DNA from: Rhizobium aethiopicum
GTDB lineage: Bacteria; Pseudomonadota; Alphaproteobacteria; Rhizobiales; Rhizobiaceae
Length of the DNA: 64,000 bases
Direction: 5' to 3'
Assembly: GCF_900094625.1 (NCBI RefSeq)
Contig: NZ_FMAJ01000007.1
Span: 248,001 to 312,000, forward strand
The position numbers were made by a program, and so were the translations under genes. The notes under the pieces are model-generated. The model was not told the DNA's origin, did not search any database, and saw only the letters and a program-made list of their open reading frames with translations. Shown piece by piece: positions 37,450-45,511 of the stretch. Numbering within the stretch: position 1 is the first letter of the stretch; each line of letters starts with the position of its first letter.

Positions 37450-38454
37450 TCATGATTTTCGTACCAGCGAGCGCTGGACGAACATTGCGATGATGATGAT
37501 TGCACCCTGAATGGCGCCGATCAGATATTCGCTGATGAAATTCGAAAGCAGCATGATGTTGCCGACGAGTTCGAGAATGAAGGCGCCGCAGATGGTGCCC
37601 CAGACCCGGCCCGCGCCGCCCTTGAGCGCCGTGCCACCGACAACGACAGCGGTGATCGCCTGCAGCTCCCACAGGATGCCCGTCGTCGCCGACGTCGAAC
37701 CGAGACGCGGAACGTAGAGCAGCACGGCGATGGCGACACACAGCCCCTGGATCACGAAGGCGATTGTGCGCACCCGGTCGACCGCGATACCCGAATAGCG
37801 GGCGACATCGCTGTTCGATCCAACAGCCACGACATGGCGTCCATATCGGGTGCGATAGAGGATGAAGGCCGCGACCGCCGTCACCGCCAGGATCACCACG
37901 ATCGGCACCGGCACAACGGCGATGGTGCCGAAATAGGCCGGGCGATAGAGCGTCTGGATATCGGGCGAGCGAAGCGTGATCGCACCGCCCTGCGACAGCC
38001 ATGTCGTCAGGCCGCGATAAATGCCCATCGTGCCGAGCGTCGCGATGAAGGGTTCGATCTTGCCGACAGTGGTAATGAGGCCGTTCGCCAAACCGCACAG
38101 CGCACCGGCGGCGATCGTGAAGACGACCGCAGCCATCAGCATCAGGGCCGGATTTTCGATGGCGGCCGAATTCATCAGCAGGATCATCAGGCTGGCGACG
38201 AAGGCCACCATCGAACCCACCGACAGGTCGAGATCGCCCGCCGATATCACGAAGGTCGCGCCGACCGCGATGATGGCAATGAAGGCGCTGCGCGTCGCGA
38301 CATTGGCAAGGTTGGTGATGCCGATGAAATTGGGATTGACCAGGGCTCCGACGATCAGGAGCAGCGCTAGGGCGACGAAAGGCGCGACTGCGCGCAGGTC
38401 GACATCCCGCCAGGATCGGCGCCGGATTTCCCTGGTCTCCTCGTTGACACTCAT
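37450..38454 (-). CDS. Sugar ABC transporter permease (RbsC family)
   Basis: A 334-residue inner-membrane permease with about ten helices and the family pattern VGATFVISAGDLDLSVGSMVAF (residues about 70-91) and GGAGRVWGTICGAFILELVGNIM. It forms the channel of the ribose-type importer with the ATPase encoded upstream and the binding protein downstream. The start is uncertain: the ATG at 38452-38454 lies 13 bases from GGGAGG, and a TTG two codons upstream is better spaced. Confidence 0.9.
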   Translation of the reverse strand: MSVNEETREIRRRSWRDVDLRAVAPFVALALLLIVGALVNPNFIGITNLANVATRSAFIAIIAVGATFVISAGDLDLSVGSMVAFVASLMILLMNSAAIENPALMLMAAVVFTIAAGALCGLANGLITTVGKIEPFIATLGTMGIYRGLTTWLSQGGAITLRSPDIQTLYRPAYFGTIAVVPVPIVVILAVTAVAAFILYRTRYGRHVVAVGSNSDVARYSGIAVDRVRTIAFVIQGLCVAIAVLLYVPRLGSTSATTGILWELQAITAVVVGGTALKGGAGRVWGTICGAFILELVGNIMLLSNFISEYLIGAIQGAIIIIAMFVQRSLVRKS

Positions 38455-38531
38455 TTCCAAAACCAACCTCCCGTCCCGTATTGTCTGGGCACTCTGTTTG
38501 TCCTGCGCGTCGGCGAAGCCTGCTTGCGGCC

Positions 38532-40058
38532 TCAGGCGGCCGCCTTCTTTTTGAGCCCGGCGGCGTAACGCATGATCTCCTGCTCGGAAATCTCGTCGCC
38601 CTCGAGCACGCCGACGATATGGCCTTCGCGCATCACCGCCACTCGCGTGCAGAGCCCGATCACCTCCGGCATTTCCGACGAGACGACGATGATCGACCGG
38701 CCGTCTCGGGCGAGAGCCGAAATGAAATGATAGATCTGCTGCTTGGTGCCGACATCGATGCCGCGCGTCGGCTCGTCGATGATGATGATGTCAGGATCGG
38801 TCTCCATGACCTTCGCGAGCAGCAGCTTCTGCTGGTTTCCGCCCGACATCCGGCCGGCGACGATATTGGCGTCGCGAACTCTAATGTCGAAACGGCGCTT
38901 AGCCTTCGCCAGCGCGGCCGCCTCACTGCCCGGGCTGAGATAGCCATGGCGAGAATGCCTTCCGAGTGACTGCAGCGTCAGATTGGTCGCCATGCCCGAT
39001 CGCAGCAGCAGACCCTTCGACTTGCGGTCCTTGGTCATATAGGCAAGACCGCAGCGATTGGCGGCGTGAACGTCGCCGGAGGGGACCGCTTGCCCCTTGA
39101 TGACCACCTCACCTTCGAGGCGAGGCCGCAGACCCGCGATCGCCTCCATCAATTCGGTACGCCCGGAGCCGATCAAACCGGAAAAACCGATGATCTCGCC
39201 CTTGCGTACCTCGAAGCTCGCATCTCTGACATAGCCGGTCGAGACCGCGGAGACGCGCAGGACGACCTCCTCGTCGACATTGGGTTCGACCTTGGCCGGG
39301 TAGAGGCTGGAGAGTTCGCGGCCGACCATCAGCTGCGCGATCGATTCCCCGTCCAGAATGGATGTGGGCGACGTCTTGACCCACTGGCCGTCGCGCAGCA
39401 CCGTCACCCGATCGGTCAGCTCCATCACCTCGTCAAGCTTGTGGGAGACGAAGACGAAGCTCGTACCCTGGTCGCGAAGCTTGCGGACCTGCTTGAAGAG
39501 CATATTGGTCTCTTCCCGCGACAGCACGGCGGTCGGCTCATCCATGAATACGACGCGCGCATCGCGGCTGATCGCCTTGGCGATCTCGACCATCTGCTTG
39601 TCGGCGATGGAAAGCGTGCTGATCAGCGCGTTCTCATCGACATGCGAACCGAGCACGTCGAGGACCTTGCGCGTCTCGGCGCGCATATATTTGCGGTCGA
39701 GCACGCCGAAACGCGTCACCTCGCGACCGAGGAAAAGGCTCTCGGTCACGGTCAGATGGTCGGCAAGATTGAACTCCTGGTGAATGATGACAATGCCGAG
39801 CGCTTCCGCAGCACCATTCGGCGGCAGCACCACGGGCTTGCCGTCGAGCAGGATCTCACCGGAACTAGGCTGTTCGAAACCTGATAGCACCTTGACGAGC
39901 GTGGATTTGCCGGCGCCGTTTTCACCCATGAGCGCATGGACTTCACCGGCGTGGAGGTCGAAGTTGACACTGAAGAGGACCTGCACGCCGCTGAAGGATT
40001 TGCATATGCGCCTGGCGGACAGAACCACGGGTGCGGCGTCGGCGATCTCCACGGTCAT
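38532..40058 (-). CDS. Sugar ABC transporter ATP-binding protein (RbsA type, two nucleotide domains)
   Basis: A 508-residue ATPase with two tandem ABC domains, as in RbsA/XylG. The first domain has Walker A GENGAGKST (about residues 44-52), signature LSIADKQMVEIAKA in place of the usual LSGGQ, and Walker B VVFMDEPTAVLS. The second has a degenerate Walker A (GSGRTE) but a full signature MSGGNQQKLLLAK and IIIDEPTRGIDVG. It energises sugar uptake with the adjacent permease. GGGGGAGGG precedes the ATG. It is the first gene of the operon, divergent from a LacI regulator across a nested palindromic operator. Confidence 0.93.
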   Translation of the reverse strand: MTVEIADAAPVVLSARRICKSFSGVQVLFSVNFDLHAGEVHALMGENGAGKSTLVKVLSGFEQPSSGEILLDGKPVVLPPNGAAEALGIVIIHQEFNLADHLTVTESLFLGREVTRFGVLDRKYMRAETRKVLDVLGSHVDENALISTLSIADKQMVEIAKAISRDARVVFMDEPTAVLSREETNMLFKQVRKLRDQGTSFVFVSHKLDEVMELTDRVTVLRDGQWVKTSPTSILDGESIAQLMVGRELSSLYPAKVEPNVDEEVVLRVSAVSTGYVRDASFEVRKGEIIGFSGLIGSGRTELMEAIAGLRPRLEGEVVIKGQAVPSGDVHAANRCGLAYMTKDRKSKGLLLRSGMATNLTLQSLGRHSRHGYLSPGSEAAALAKAKRRFDIRVRDANIVAGRMSGGNQQKLLLAKVMETDPDIIIIDEPTRGIDVGTKQQIYHFISALARDGRSIIVVSSEMPEVIGLCTRVAVMREGHIVGVLEGDEISEQEIMRYAAGLKKKAAA

Positions 40059-40192
40059 AATGCCCTCCCCCTAGAGCGCTGCGCGTCCCGGCAGCACCGG
40101 CAACGCTCCGTCATCTTGAACGAGCGCACGCTTTCTAACACCGCTGAGGGTCTTCAGGCGTGCGCGTGCGGCTCCCGACCGCTTTGAGCCGT

Positions 40193-40229
40193 ATGTAAAC
40201 CTTTACATCGGCCATGTAAAGGTTTACAT
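40193..40229. promoter_or_regulatory. Nested double LacI-type operator in the divergent promoter
   Basis: Two 16-bp palindromic sites ATGTAAACCTTTACAT (40193-40208) and ATGTAAAGGTTTACAT (40214-40229) flank CGGCC. Each has perfect 7-bp arms, and the two are exact reverse complements, so the whole 37 bp is itself a palindrome. It lies 93 bp before the LacI start and 135 bp before the ATPase start, the right place to control both. Confidence 0.82.
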
Positions 40230-40321
40230 CGTGGATTCACACAGATGAGTTGAAGCTTGCCTTTGACCTCTCGACAAGTCTGTGTAGTGTCGCGGCGAAG
40301 ACAGCCTTAAGGCAGAGCCCA

Positions 40322-41353
40322 GTGTCGAATTCCACGCCCGCTACAATCGAAGACGTCGCCCGGATCGCCGAGGTCTCCATCGCGACGGTTTCCCGGGCAA
40401 TCCACACGCCGGAAAAGGTCGCCAATTCGACGCGGCTCAAAGTCAACCAGGCGATCGCCATCACCGGCTATACGACCAATGCCATGGCGCGCAGCCTGAG
40501 GCTCGGCCGCTCCAACATGATCCTCGTGGTGGCGCCCGATATCGGCGACCCCAATTTCTCCAACATCCTCGTCGGACTCGAGAATGAGGCGCGTGCGCAC
40601 GGCTACGGCGTCCTGATCGGCCACACCCAGAACGACGCCCAGCGCGGCCTCGAATATCTGAAATTCTTGAATTCGAACCAGGCCGCGGGGCTCATCCTCT
40701 TCACCGGCATCCTGCCCTTCGGTCACCAGACGATGACGGCGCGGCTGCCGCCGAGCGTCGGCGTCTTCGAACCCGTCTTCAACGGCGGCATTCCTTATGT
40801 CGGCGTCGACGATACCGAGGGCGCGCGAAAGGCAGTTGATCTGCTGCTGGCCGAAGGCCATCGCAAGATCGCCTTCATCGGCGATTCCCGCACCCGGCTC
40901 GCCTACACCAGACGCCGCATGGGCTATGATGCCGGTCTCGACGCAGCCGGCGTTCCGCGTGACCTGAGGATCGTGCTCGAAGGCGACGGCACGATCGAAA
41001 GCGGCCGGCATGCGGTCGAACAGCTTTTCATGCGCGACACGCTTCCCACAGCCTTCATGTGCGTGAACGACCAGACCGCGATCGGCGTCATGATCGGGCT
41101 CGGCGCACGCGGCTATGATATTCCGCGGGATTTCTCCGTGACCGGTTTTGATGACGTGCCGCAGGCCGTCTTCATATCCCCGTCGCTGACGACGATCCGC
41201 CAGCCGAGGACGGCGATCGGCAAACAGGCGATGGCGCTGCTGCTGGACCTTCTGTCCGATGGGCGCCCGGCCGAAACGGAAATCCTGCTGCGGCCGGATC
41301 TCATTGTTCGAAACTCAGTCTCCGCGCCGTCGCGCAACTGGTTGAAGCGCTGA
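40322..41353 (+). CDS. LacI-family regulator of the sugar ABC operon
   Basis: A 343-residue LacI-type repressor. The helix-turn-helix is IEDVARIAEVSIATVSRAIHTPEKV (about residues 8-32) with hinge helix NAMARSLRLGRS, followed by a periplasmic-binding-protein-like sensor. I chose the GTG at 40322-40324, with AAGG nine bases upstream, because it gives the normal LacI N-terminus; upstream in-frame residues have no similarity. It is divergent from the ribose-type ABC operon and converges with xylA. The shared operator suggests it represses both itself and the transporter until the imported sugar binds. Confidence 0.9.
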   Translation: MSNSTPATIEDVARIAEVSIATVSRAIHTPEKVANSTRLKVNQAIAITGYTTNAMARSLRLGRSNMILVVAPDIGDPNFSNILVGLENEARAHGYGVLIGHTQNDAQRGLEYLKFLNSNQAAGLILFTGILPFGHQTMTARLPPSVGVFEPVFNGGIPYVGVDDTEGARKAVDLLLAEGHRKIAFIGDSRTRLAYTRRRMGYDAGLDAAGVPRDLRIVLEGDGTIESGRHAVEQLFMRDTLPTAFMCVNDQTAIGVMIGLGARGYDIPRDFSVTGFDDVPQAVFISPSLTTIRQPRTAIGKQAMALLLDLLSDGRPAETEILLRPDLIVRNSVSAPSRNWLKR

Positions 41354-41383
41354 ACGGCGATAGAATAACCGGCTGGAAAAGTT

Positions 41384-41410
41384 GCGCCGGCGACCAGCGG
41401 CCGCCGGCGC
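41384..41410. terminator. Hairpin between convergent LacI and xylA genes
   Basis: GCGCCGGC and GCCGGCGC are perfect 8-bp arms around an 11-base loop in the 63-bp gap between the two convergent genes. No strong T-run follows on either side, so termination is likely but not certain. Confidence 0.5.
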
Positions 41411-41416
41411 CTGGCA

Positions 41417-42727
41417 TCAGACGTAACGGTTGACGACGTTTTCGAGCAATTCCTGCTTGCCGGATTTCGGCTGCGGGTTAACGTCCTTGCTCTCGACCCA
41501 GCTGGTGATCTCATCCAGCGAATACTCGCCGCGGAAGAGCTTCTGCGCCTCGGCCGATTCCCAGCCGGCATAACGATCGGCGAGCGGCTGCGACAGGGCC
41601 TTGTCCTCGATCATCCTGGCGGCCGCCTTCAGGCCGCGGGCGCAGCAATCCATGCCGCCGATATGACCGATCAGGAGGTCTGCAGGATCGAGCGACTGGC
41701 GGCGCAACTTCGCGTCGAAGTTGGTGCCGCCGGTCTTGAAACCGCCGCCTGCCAGGACGTGGTAATAGGCCAGCGCCATTTCCGGAACATTGTTCGGGAA
41801 CTGGTCGGTATCCCAGCCGGACTGGTAGTCGTTTCGGTTCATGTCGATAGAGCCGAAGATGCCGAGCGCGTTGGCAAGCGCCAGTTCGTGCTCGAAGGAG
41901 TGGCCGGCGAGGATCGCGTGGCCCTGCTCGATATTGACCTTCACCTCGTTTTCGAGACCGTGCTTCTTGAGGAAGCCGTAGACGGTCGCGACGTCGTAAT
42001 CATACTGGTGCTTGGTCGGCTCCTGCGGCTTCGGCTCGATCAGGATCGTGCCCTTGAAGCCGATCTTGTGCTTGTATTCGACGACGAGGTTGAGGAAGCG
42101 GCCGAGCTGATCGAGCTCGCGCTTGAGATCGGTGTTGAGCAGCGTCTCGTAACCTTCACGGCCGCCCCAGAGTACGTAGTTCTCGCCGCCGAGCTTCTGG
42201 GTGGCGTCGATGCAGGTCTTGACTGTCGCGGCTGCGAAAGCAAAGACATCGGGATCCGGGTTGGTCGCAGCACCCGACATGTAGCGGCGATTGGAGAAGA
42301 GGTTCGCCGTGCCCCAGAGCAGCTTGGTTCCGGTGGCAGCCTGCTTCTCGGCGAAATAGTCGACGATCTCGTTGAGGTTCTTGGTGTTCTCGGCGAAGTT
42401 CTTGCCTTCCGGGCGCACGTCGGCGTCATGGAAGCAGTAGTAGGGCGCACCCAGCAGCGAGAAGAATTCGAAAGCGACGTCGGCCTTCAGCTTGGCAGCC
42501 TTCATCGAGTCTTCGAACCAGGGACGCAGGAAGGTCTGGCCGCCGAAGGGATCGCCGCCCGGCCAGGTGAAGGTGTGCCAATAGGCCACAGCAAAACGCA
42601 GATGATCTTCCATGCGTTTGCCGAGAACGATCTCGTCCGGCTGGTAATAGCGGAAGGCCAGTGGATTGGTGCTGTCCGGGCCTTCATATTTGATCTTCTG
42701 GATATCGCCGAAAAATCCGGTGCTCAT
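41417..42727 (-). CDS. xylA: Xylose isomerase
   Basis: A 436-residue class II xylose isomerase that converts D-xylose to D-xylulose. Characteristic stretches are [14 protein letters not shown] (about residues 50-63), the catalytic His in [11 protein letters not shown] (about 103), [17 protein letters not shown], the metal-ligand [15 protein letters not shown] (about 232) and [19 protein letters not shown] lies before the ATG. It is the last gene of a LacI-xylB-xylA operon on the minus strand, 81 bp after xylB, with a strong hairpin in the gap. Confidence 0.96.
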   Translation of the reverse strand: MSTGFFGDIQKIKYEGPDSTNPLAFRYYQPDEIVLGKRMEDHLRFAVAYWHTFTWPGGDPFGGQTFLRPWFEDSMKAAKLKADVAFEFFSLLGAPYYCFHDADVRPEGKNFAENTKNLNEIVDYFAEKQAATGTKLLWGTANLFSNRRYMSGAATNPDPDVFAFAAATVKTCIDATQKLGGENYVLWGGREGYETLLNTDLKRELDQLGRFLNLVVEYKHKIGFKGTILIEPKPQEPTKHQYDYDVATVYGFLKKHGLENEVKVNIEQGHAILAGHSFEHELALANALGIFGSIDMNRNDYQSGWDTDQFPNNVPEMALAYYHVLAGGGFKTGGTNFDAKLRRQSLDPADLLIGHIGGMDCCARGLKAAARMIEDKALSQPLADRYAGWESAEAQKLFRGEYSLDEITSWVESKDVNPQPKSGKQELLENVVNRYV

Positions 42728-42775
42728 GTTGGGGTCTCCTTGGGTTCGTATTTCAGTCTTAGCGTTGGTGCCATT

Positions 42776-42798
42776 CGGCGGCCCGATGAGGGCCGCCG
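42776..42798 (-). other. Stem-loop between xylB and xylA
   Basis: CGGCGGCCC/GGGCCGCCG forms a perfect 9-bp stem with a 5-base loop (GATGA) 10 bp after the xylB stop codon. With no T-run it may stabilise or process the mRNA, or allow partial termination, and so set the xylA to xylB ratio. Confidence 0.5.
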
Positions 42799-42808
42799 GC
42801 TCCAGTTC

Positions 42809-44263
42809 TCAATGCGCCAGCGACTTGATCGCCGGATAAAGTGCCCGGAAGCGCTTATAGCCATCCTCGTAGGCGCCCTTCAGCGCCGAGACCGGTTCGA
42901 TCGTGCCGGCGGTCACCGGCGGCTTGCAGACGGCAGTCGGATCTGCCCCCGTTGCTGCGATCAGGCCGAGGCGGGCCGCACCGAATGCCGCGCCGAAATC
43001 GCCGTCGGCCGGCAGGTCGACCGGAACGCCGAGCGCGGTGGCGATCGATGCCAGCCAGTAGTGCGAGCGCGAACCGCCGCCGATCGCCGTGACGCGCGAG
43101 ATGCCGGCGCCGGCCGAACGCAGCGCTTCGAGATTGTCGCGGAGAGCGAAGCTCACACCTTCAAGCACCGCCTGCGTGAGCACCGCGCGGCTGCTTTCGT
43201 GACCGAGCCCGATGAAGGCGCCGCGGATGACGGCATCGTTGTGCGGGGTGCGCTCGCCGGAGAGATAGGGCAGGAAGGTAACGCCGGTCGGCGCCTTCGG
43301 CGTCTCGCCGAGTTCGCTGGTGAGATCGGCGGCGGATTTGCCCGTCACACCGGAATGCCAGTTGAGCGCATCGGTGGCCGACAGGATGACACCCATCTGG
43401 TGCCAAGTGTTGGGCAGCGCATGGCAGAAGGCATGCACGGCGCTTTCCGGCTTCGGCAGATATGAACCGTTGGCGGCAAAGAGAACGCCCGATGTGCCGA
43501 GCGATACAAAGGCGGCGCCATCGCTGACCGTGCCCATGCCGCAGGCCGATGCCGCATTGTCGCCCGCGCCGCCGGCAACGACGACAGTGCCTGATATGCC
43601 CCATTGCGCCGCCAGCTCCGACCGCAGCTTTCCGGCCTGCTCCGTGCCTTCGACGAGCGCCGGCATCTGCTCCTTGGAAAGGTTGGTGGCTGCAAGCAGT
43701 TCGGACGACCAGCCGCGCTTGCCGGTATCGAGCCAGGAGGTGCCTGCCGAATCCGACATTTCGGAAATATATTCACCGGTCAGCCAGAGGCGCAGGTAAT
43801 CCTTCGGCAGCAGCACCTTGGCGACCTTGGCGAAGACATCGGGCTCATGCTTCTGAACCCAGGCGAGTTTCGGCGCCGTGAAGCCGGGGAAGACGATATT
43901 GCCGGTCAGCGCGCGGAAGCGCGGATCGGCATCGAGTGCCGCGGCCTCGACATGGCTGCGCGTGTCGTTCCAGAGGATGCAGGGACGCAGCACCTTGTCG
44001 CTCGCATCGATCAGCGTCGCGCCGTGCATCTGGCCGGAAAGGCCGATGCCCTTGACCGCGGCAAGTTCGTTCGGATGTTTCGCCTTGAGCCCGGCGACGG
44101 CCTCCTGCGTGGCGCGCACCCAATGGGCCGGCTCCTGCTCCGACCAGCCGGAATGCGGGCGCGAGACGTCGAGCGAACCATTGGCCGAGCCGACGATCCT
44201 CTGATCGCCGTCGATCAGCATCGCCTTGACGCCGGAGGTTCCGAGATCGAGACCGAGATACAT
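42809..44263 (-). CDS. xylB: Xylulokinase
   Basis: A 484-residue FGGY-family kinase that phosphorylates D-xylulose to xylulose 5-phosphate, feeding the pentose phosphate pathway. The N-terminal phosphate-1 motif is LGLDLGTSGVKAMLID (residues 3-18); substrate-site motifs include GLSGQMHGATLID, ILWNDTRS and GAGDNAASACGMG, and the C-terminal adenosine motif is AIGGGSRSHYWLASIATAL. GGAGAATACCAA precedes the ATG. It follows the LacI regulator gene by 19 bp and precedes xylA. Confidence 0.95.
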   Translation of the reverse strand: MYLGLDLGTSGVKAMLIDGDQRIVGSANGSLDVSRPHSGWSEQEPAHWVRATQEAVAGLKAKHPNELAAVKGIGLSGQMHGATLIDASDKVLRPCILWNDTRSHVEAAALDADPRFRALTGNIVFPGFTAPKLAWVQKHEPDVFAKVAKVLLPKDYLRLWLTGEYISEMSDSAGTSWLDTGKRGWSSELLAATNLSKEQMPALVEGTEQAGKLRSELAAQWGISGTVVVAGGAGDNAASACGMGTVSDGAAFVSLGTSGVLFAANGSYLPKPESAVHAFCHALPNTWHQMGVILSATDALNWHSGVTGKSAADLTSELGETPKAPTGVTFLPYLSGERTPHNDAVIRGAFIGLGHESSRAVLTQAVLEGVSFALRDNLEALRSAGAGISRVTAIGGGSRSHYWLASIATALGVPVDLPADGDFGAAFGAARLGLIAATGADPTAVCKPPVTAGTIEPVSALKGAYEDGYKRFRALYPAIKSLAH

Positions 44264-44282
44264 TTGGTATTCTCCTTTGCCG

Positions 44283-45305
44283 TTACGGCAGATTGTCTTT
44301 CAGGAATATGTCGAGACGGATGCGTTCCTGCGCTTCGATGACGGCGAGCCCATCCGCCTTGGCTTTCAGCACCCGGATCGCGCTGCGCACCTCATGGCCG
44401 GCATCCTGGTTGAGGATCGCATCGATCGTGTGGTCGATGAGCGCCGCCCGCGTATGCACGGTCAATTCGTGGGCGATCACGGTCAGCGTCCGGTCAACGG
44501 CTTTTTCCTTCAGCGCCCGGATGAGGCCGCGAGTGCCGGCGCCGAGGCTGTAGACGCCGACGATGCCGGCATTTTTAAGCGAGTCGGCAACCAGCCGATG
44601 GGCGACCTCGGGATCGTCGCGCCCTTCGAGAACCGGCAGGATCGCAAGGTCCGGAAATTCCTCGGCCATGACGGAGGTGAAGCCCTCGAGCCGCTCGCGA
44701 TGGTCGCGCACCACCATGGAGCCGGCAAGCACCGCGACGTCGCCTTTTCGCGGCCCGAGAAAACGGCCGAGCAGGCGGGCAGCCGTACGGCCCGCGGCGA
44801 TATTGTCGACGCCGGCATAGTGATGGCGCAGCGACCCGGTCAGATCGGAAACCAGCGTGACGATCGGAAACCCGTCGCGCACCAGCCTGTCGACGATCGC
44901 CCGCACTTCAGGCGCATCGGTCGCGACCATCGCTATGCCGCAAGGCTTCCCCCGGGAAAGCTCGTCGAGCACGGAGACGAGGGCAGCCGGATCGAAAGCC
45001 GGCACTTCGATGGTGCGGATATCGGTGCGTTCTGCCGGCGATCGGAGGATCGCCTGCCGGATCTCGGCATTGAGCCCGTGCATGAAGGAATTGTCGCTGG
45101 CCGGCAGGATGAAGACCAGCGGATAGGTGCGGCCCTTGGCGAGATTGGCGGCGGCGAGATCTCTGATATAACCGAGCTCGCGAATTGCGGTCTCGACCTT
45201 CTCCCGCGTGACGTGGCGCACGCCGGGACGCTGGTTGAGAACCCGGTCGACAGTGGCGAGACTGACGCCCGCCGCAGCGGCGATATCGTGAACAGTTGGC
45301 CTCAT
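44283..45305 (-). CDS. LacI-family regulator of the xylose operon
   Basis: A 340-residue LacI-type regulator with helix-turn-helix TVHDIAAAAGVSLATVDRVLNQRPGV (residues about 4-29) and a ribose-binding-like sensor domain (FILPASDNSFMHGLNAEIRQAI). AGGAGG lies four bases before the ATG at 45303-45305. Only 19 bp separate it from xylB, so it is co-transcribed with xylB and xylA, and xylose or xylulose is the probable effector. An 18-bp near-perfect palindrome 33 bp upstream of the start is the likely operator for the whole operon including itself. Confidence 0.9.
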   Translation of the reverse strand: MRPTVHDIAAAAGVSLATVDRVLNQRPGVRHVTREKVETAIRELGYIRDLAAANLAKGRTYPLVFILPASDNSFMHGLNAEIRQAILRSPAERTDIRTIEVPAFDPAALVSVLDELSRGKPCGIAMVATDAPEVRAIVDRLVRDGFPIVTLVSDLTGSLRHHYAGVDNIAAGRTAARLLGRFLGPRKGDVAVLAGSMVVRDHRERLEGFTSVMAEEFPDLAILPVLEGRDDPEVAHRLVADSLKNAGIVGVYSLGAGTRGLIRALKEKAVDRTLTVIAHELTVHTRAALIDHTIDAILNQDAGHEVRSAIRVLKAKADGLAVIEAQERIRLDIFLKDNLP

Positions 45306-45337
45306 CGTTCCTCCTGACGAGACCATTAGCGCCAAAC

Positions 45338-45355
45338 TTGATGTACGTAAATCAA
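45338..45355. promoter_or_regulatory. Operator of the LacI-xylB-xylA operon
   Basis: TTGATGTACGTAAATCAA is an 18-bp palindrome with one mismatched pair and a central CG, the hallmark of LacI-family sites. It lies 33 bp before the LacI start codon in the only promoter region of the operon. Confidence 0.72.
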
Positions 45356-45463
45356 AAAATCGGAAGGGCGAACCGCGGACTGATTTTCGCCAACTGTGGT
45401 TCAAATCGCGTCGGACGAGCGATCACGCGGCTGATGACACAGCGGCCGCAAAAACGGCAAATA

Positions 45464-45491
45464 AAAAGGCCCTCCGGGGAGAGGGCCTTTT
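45464..45491 (-). terminator. Rho-independent terminator after the efflux pump operon
   Basis: AAAAGGCCCTC and GAGGGCCTTTT form a perfect 11-bp stem with a 6-base loop. On the minus strand it is followed by further T residues (TTTTTATTT), 20 bp after the stop codon of the MFS gene. Confidence 0.9.
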
Positions 45492-45511
45492 CAAGGGGCG
45501 GAAGCCGGAGG

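Noticed and set aside
45391..45420. GGTTCAAATC resembling a tRNA T-loop
   Set aside because: No acceptor stem, D-arm or anticodon arm can be drawn around it.
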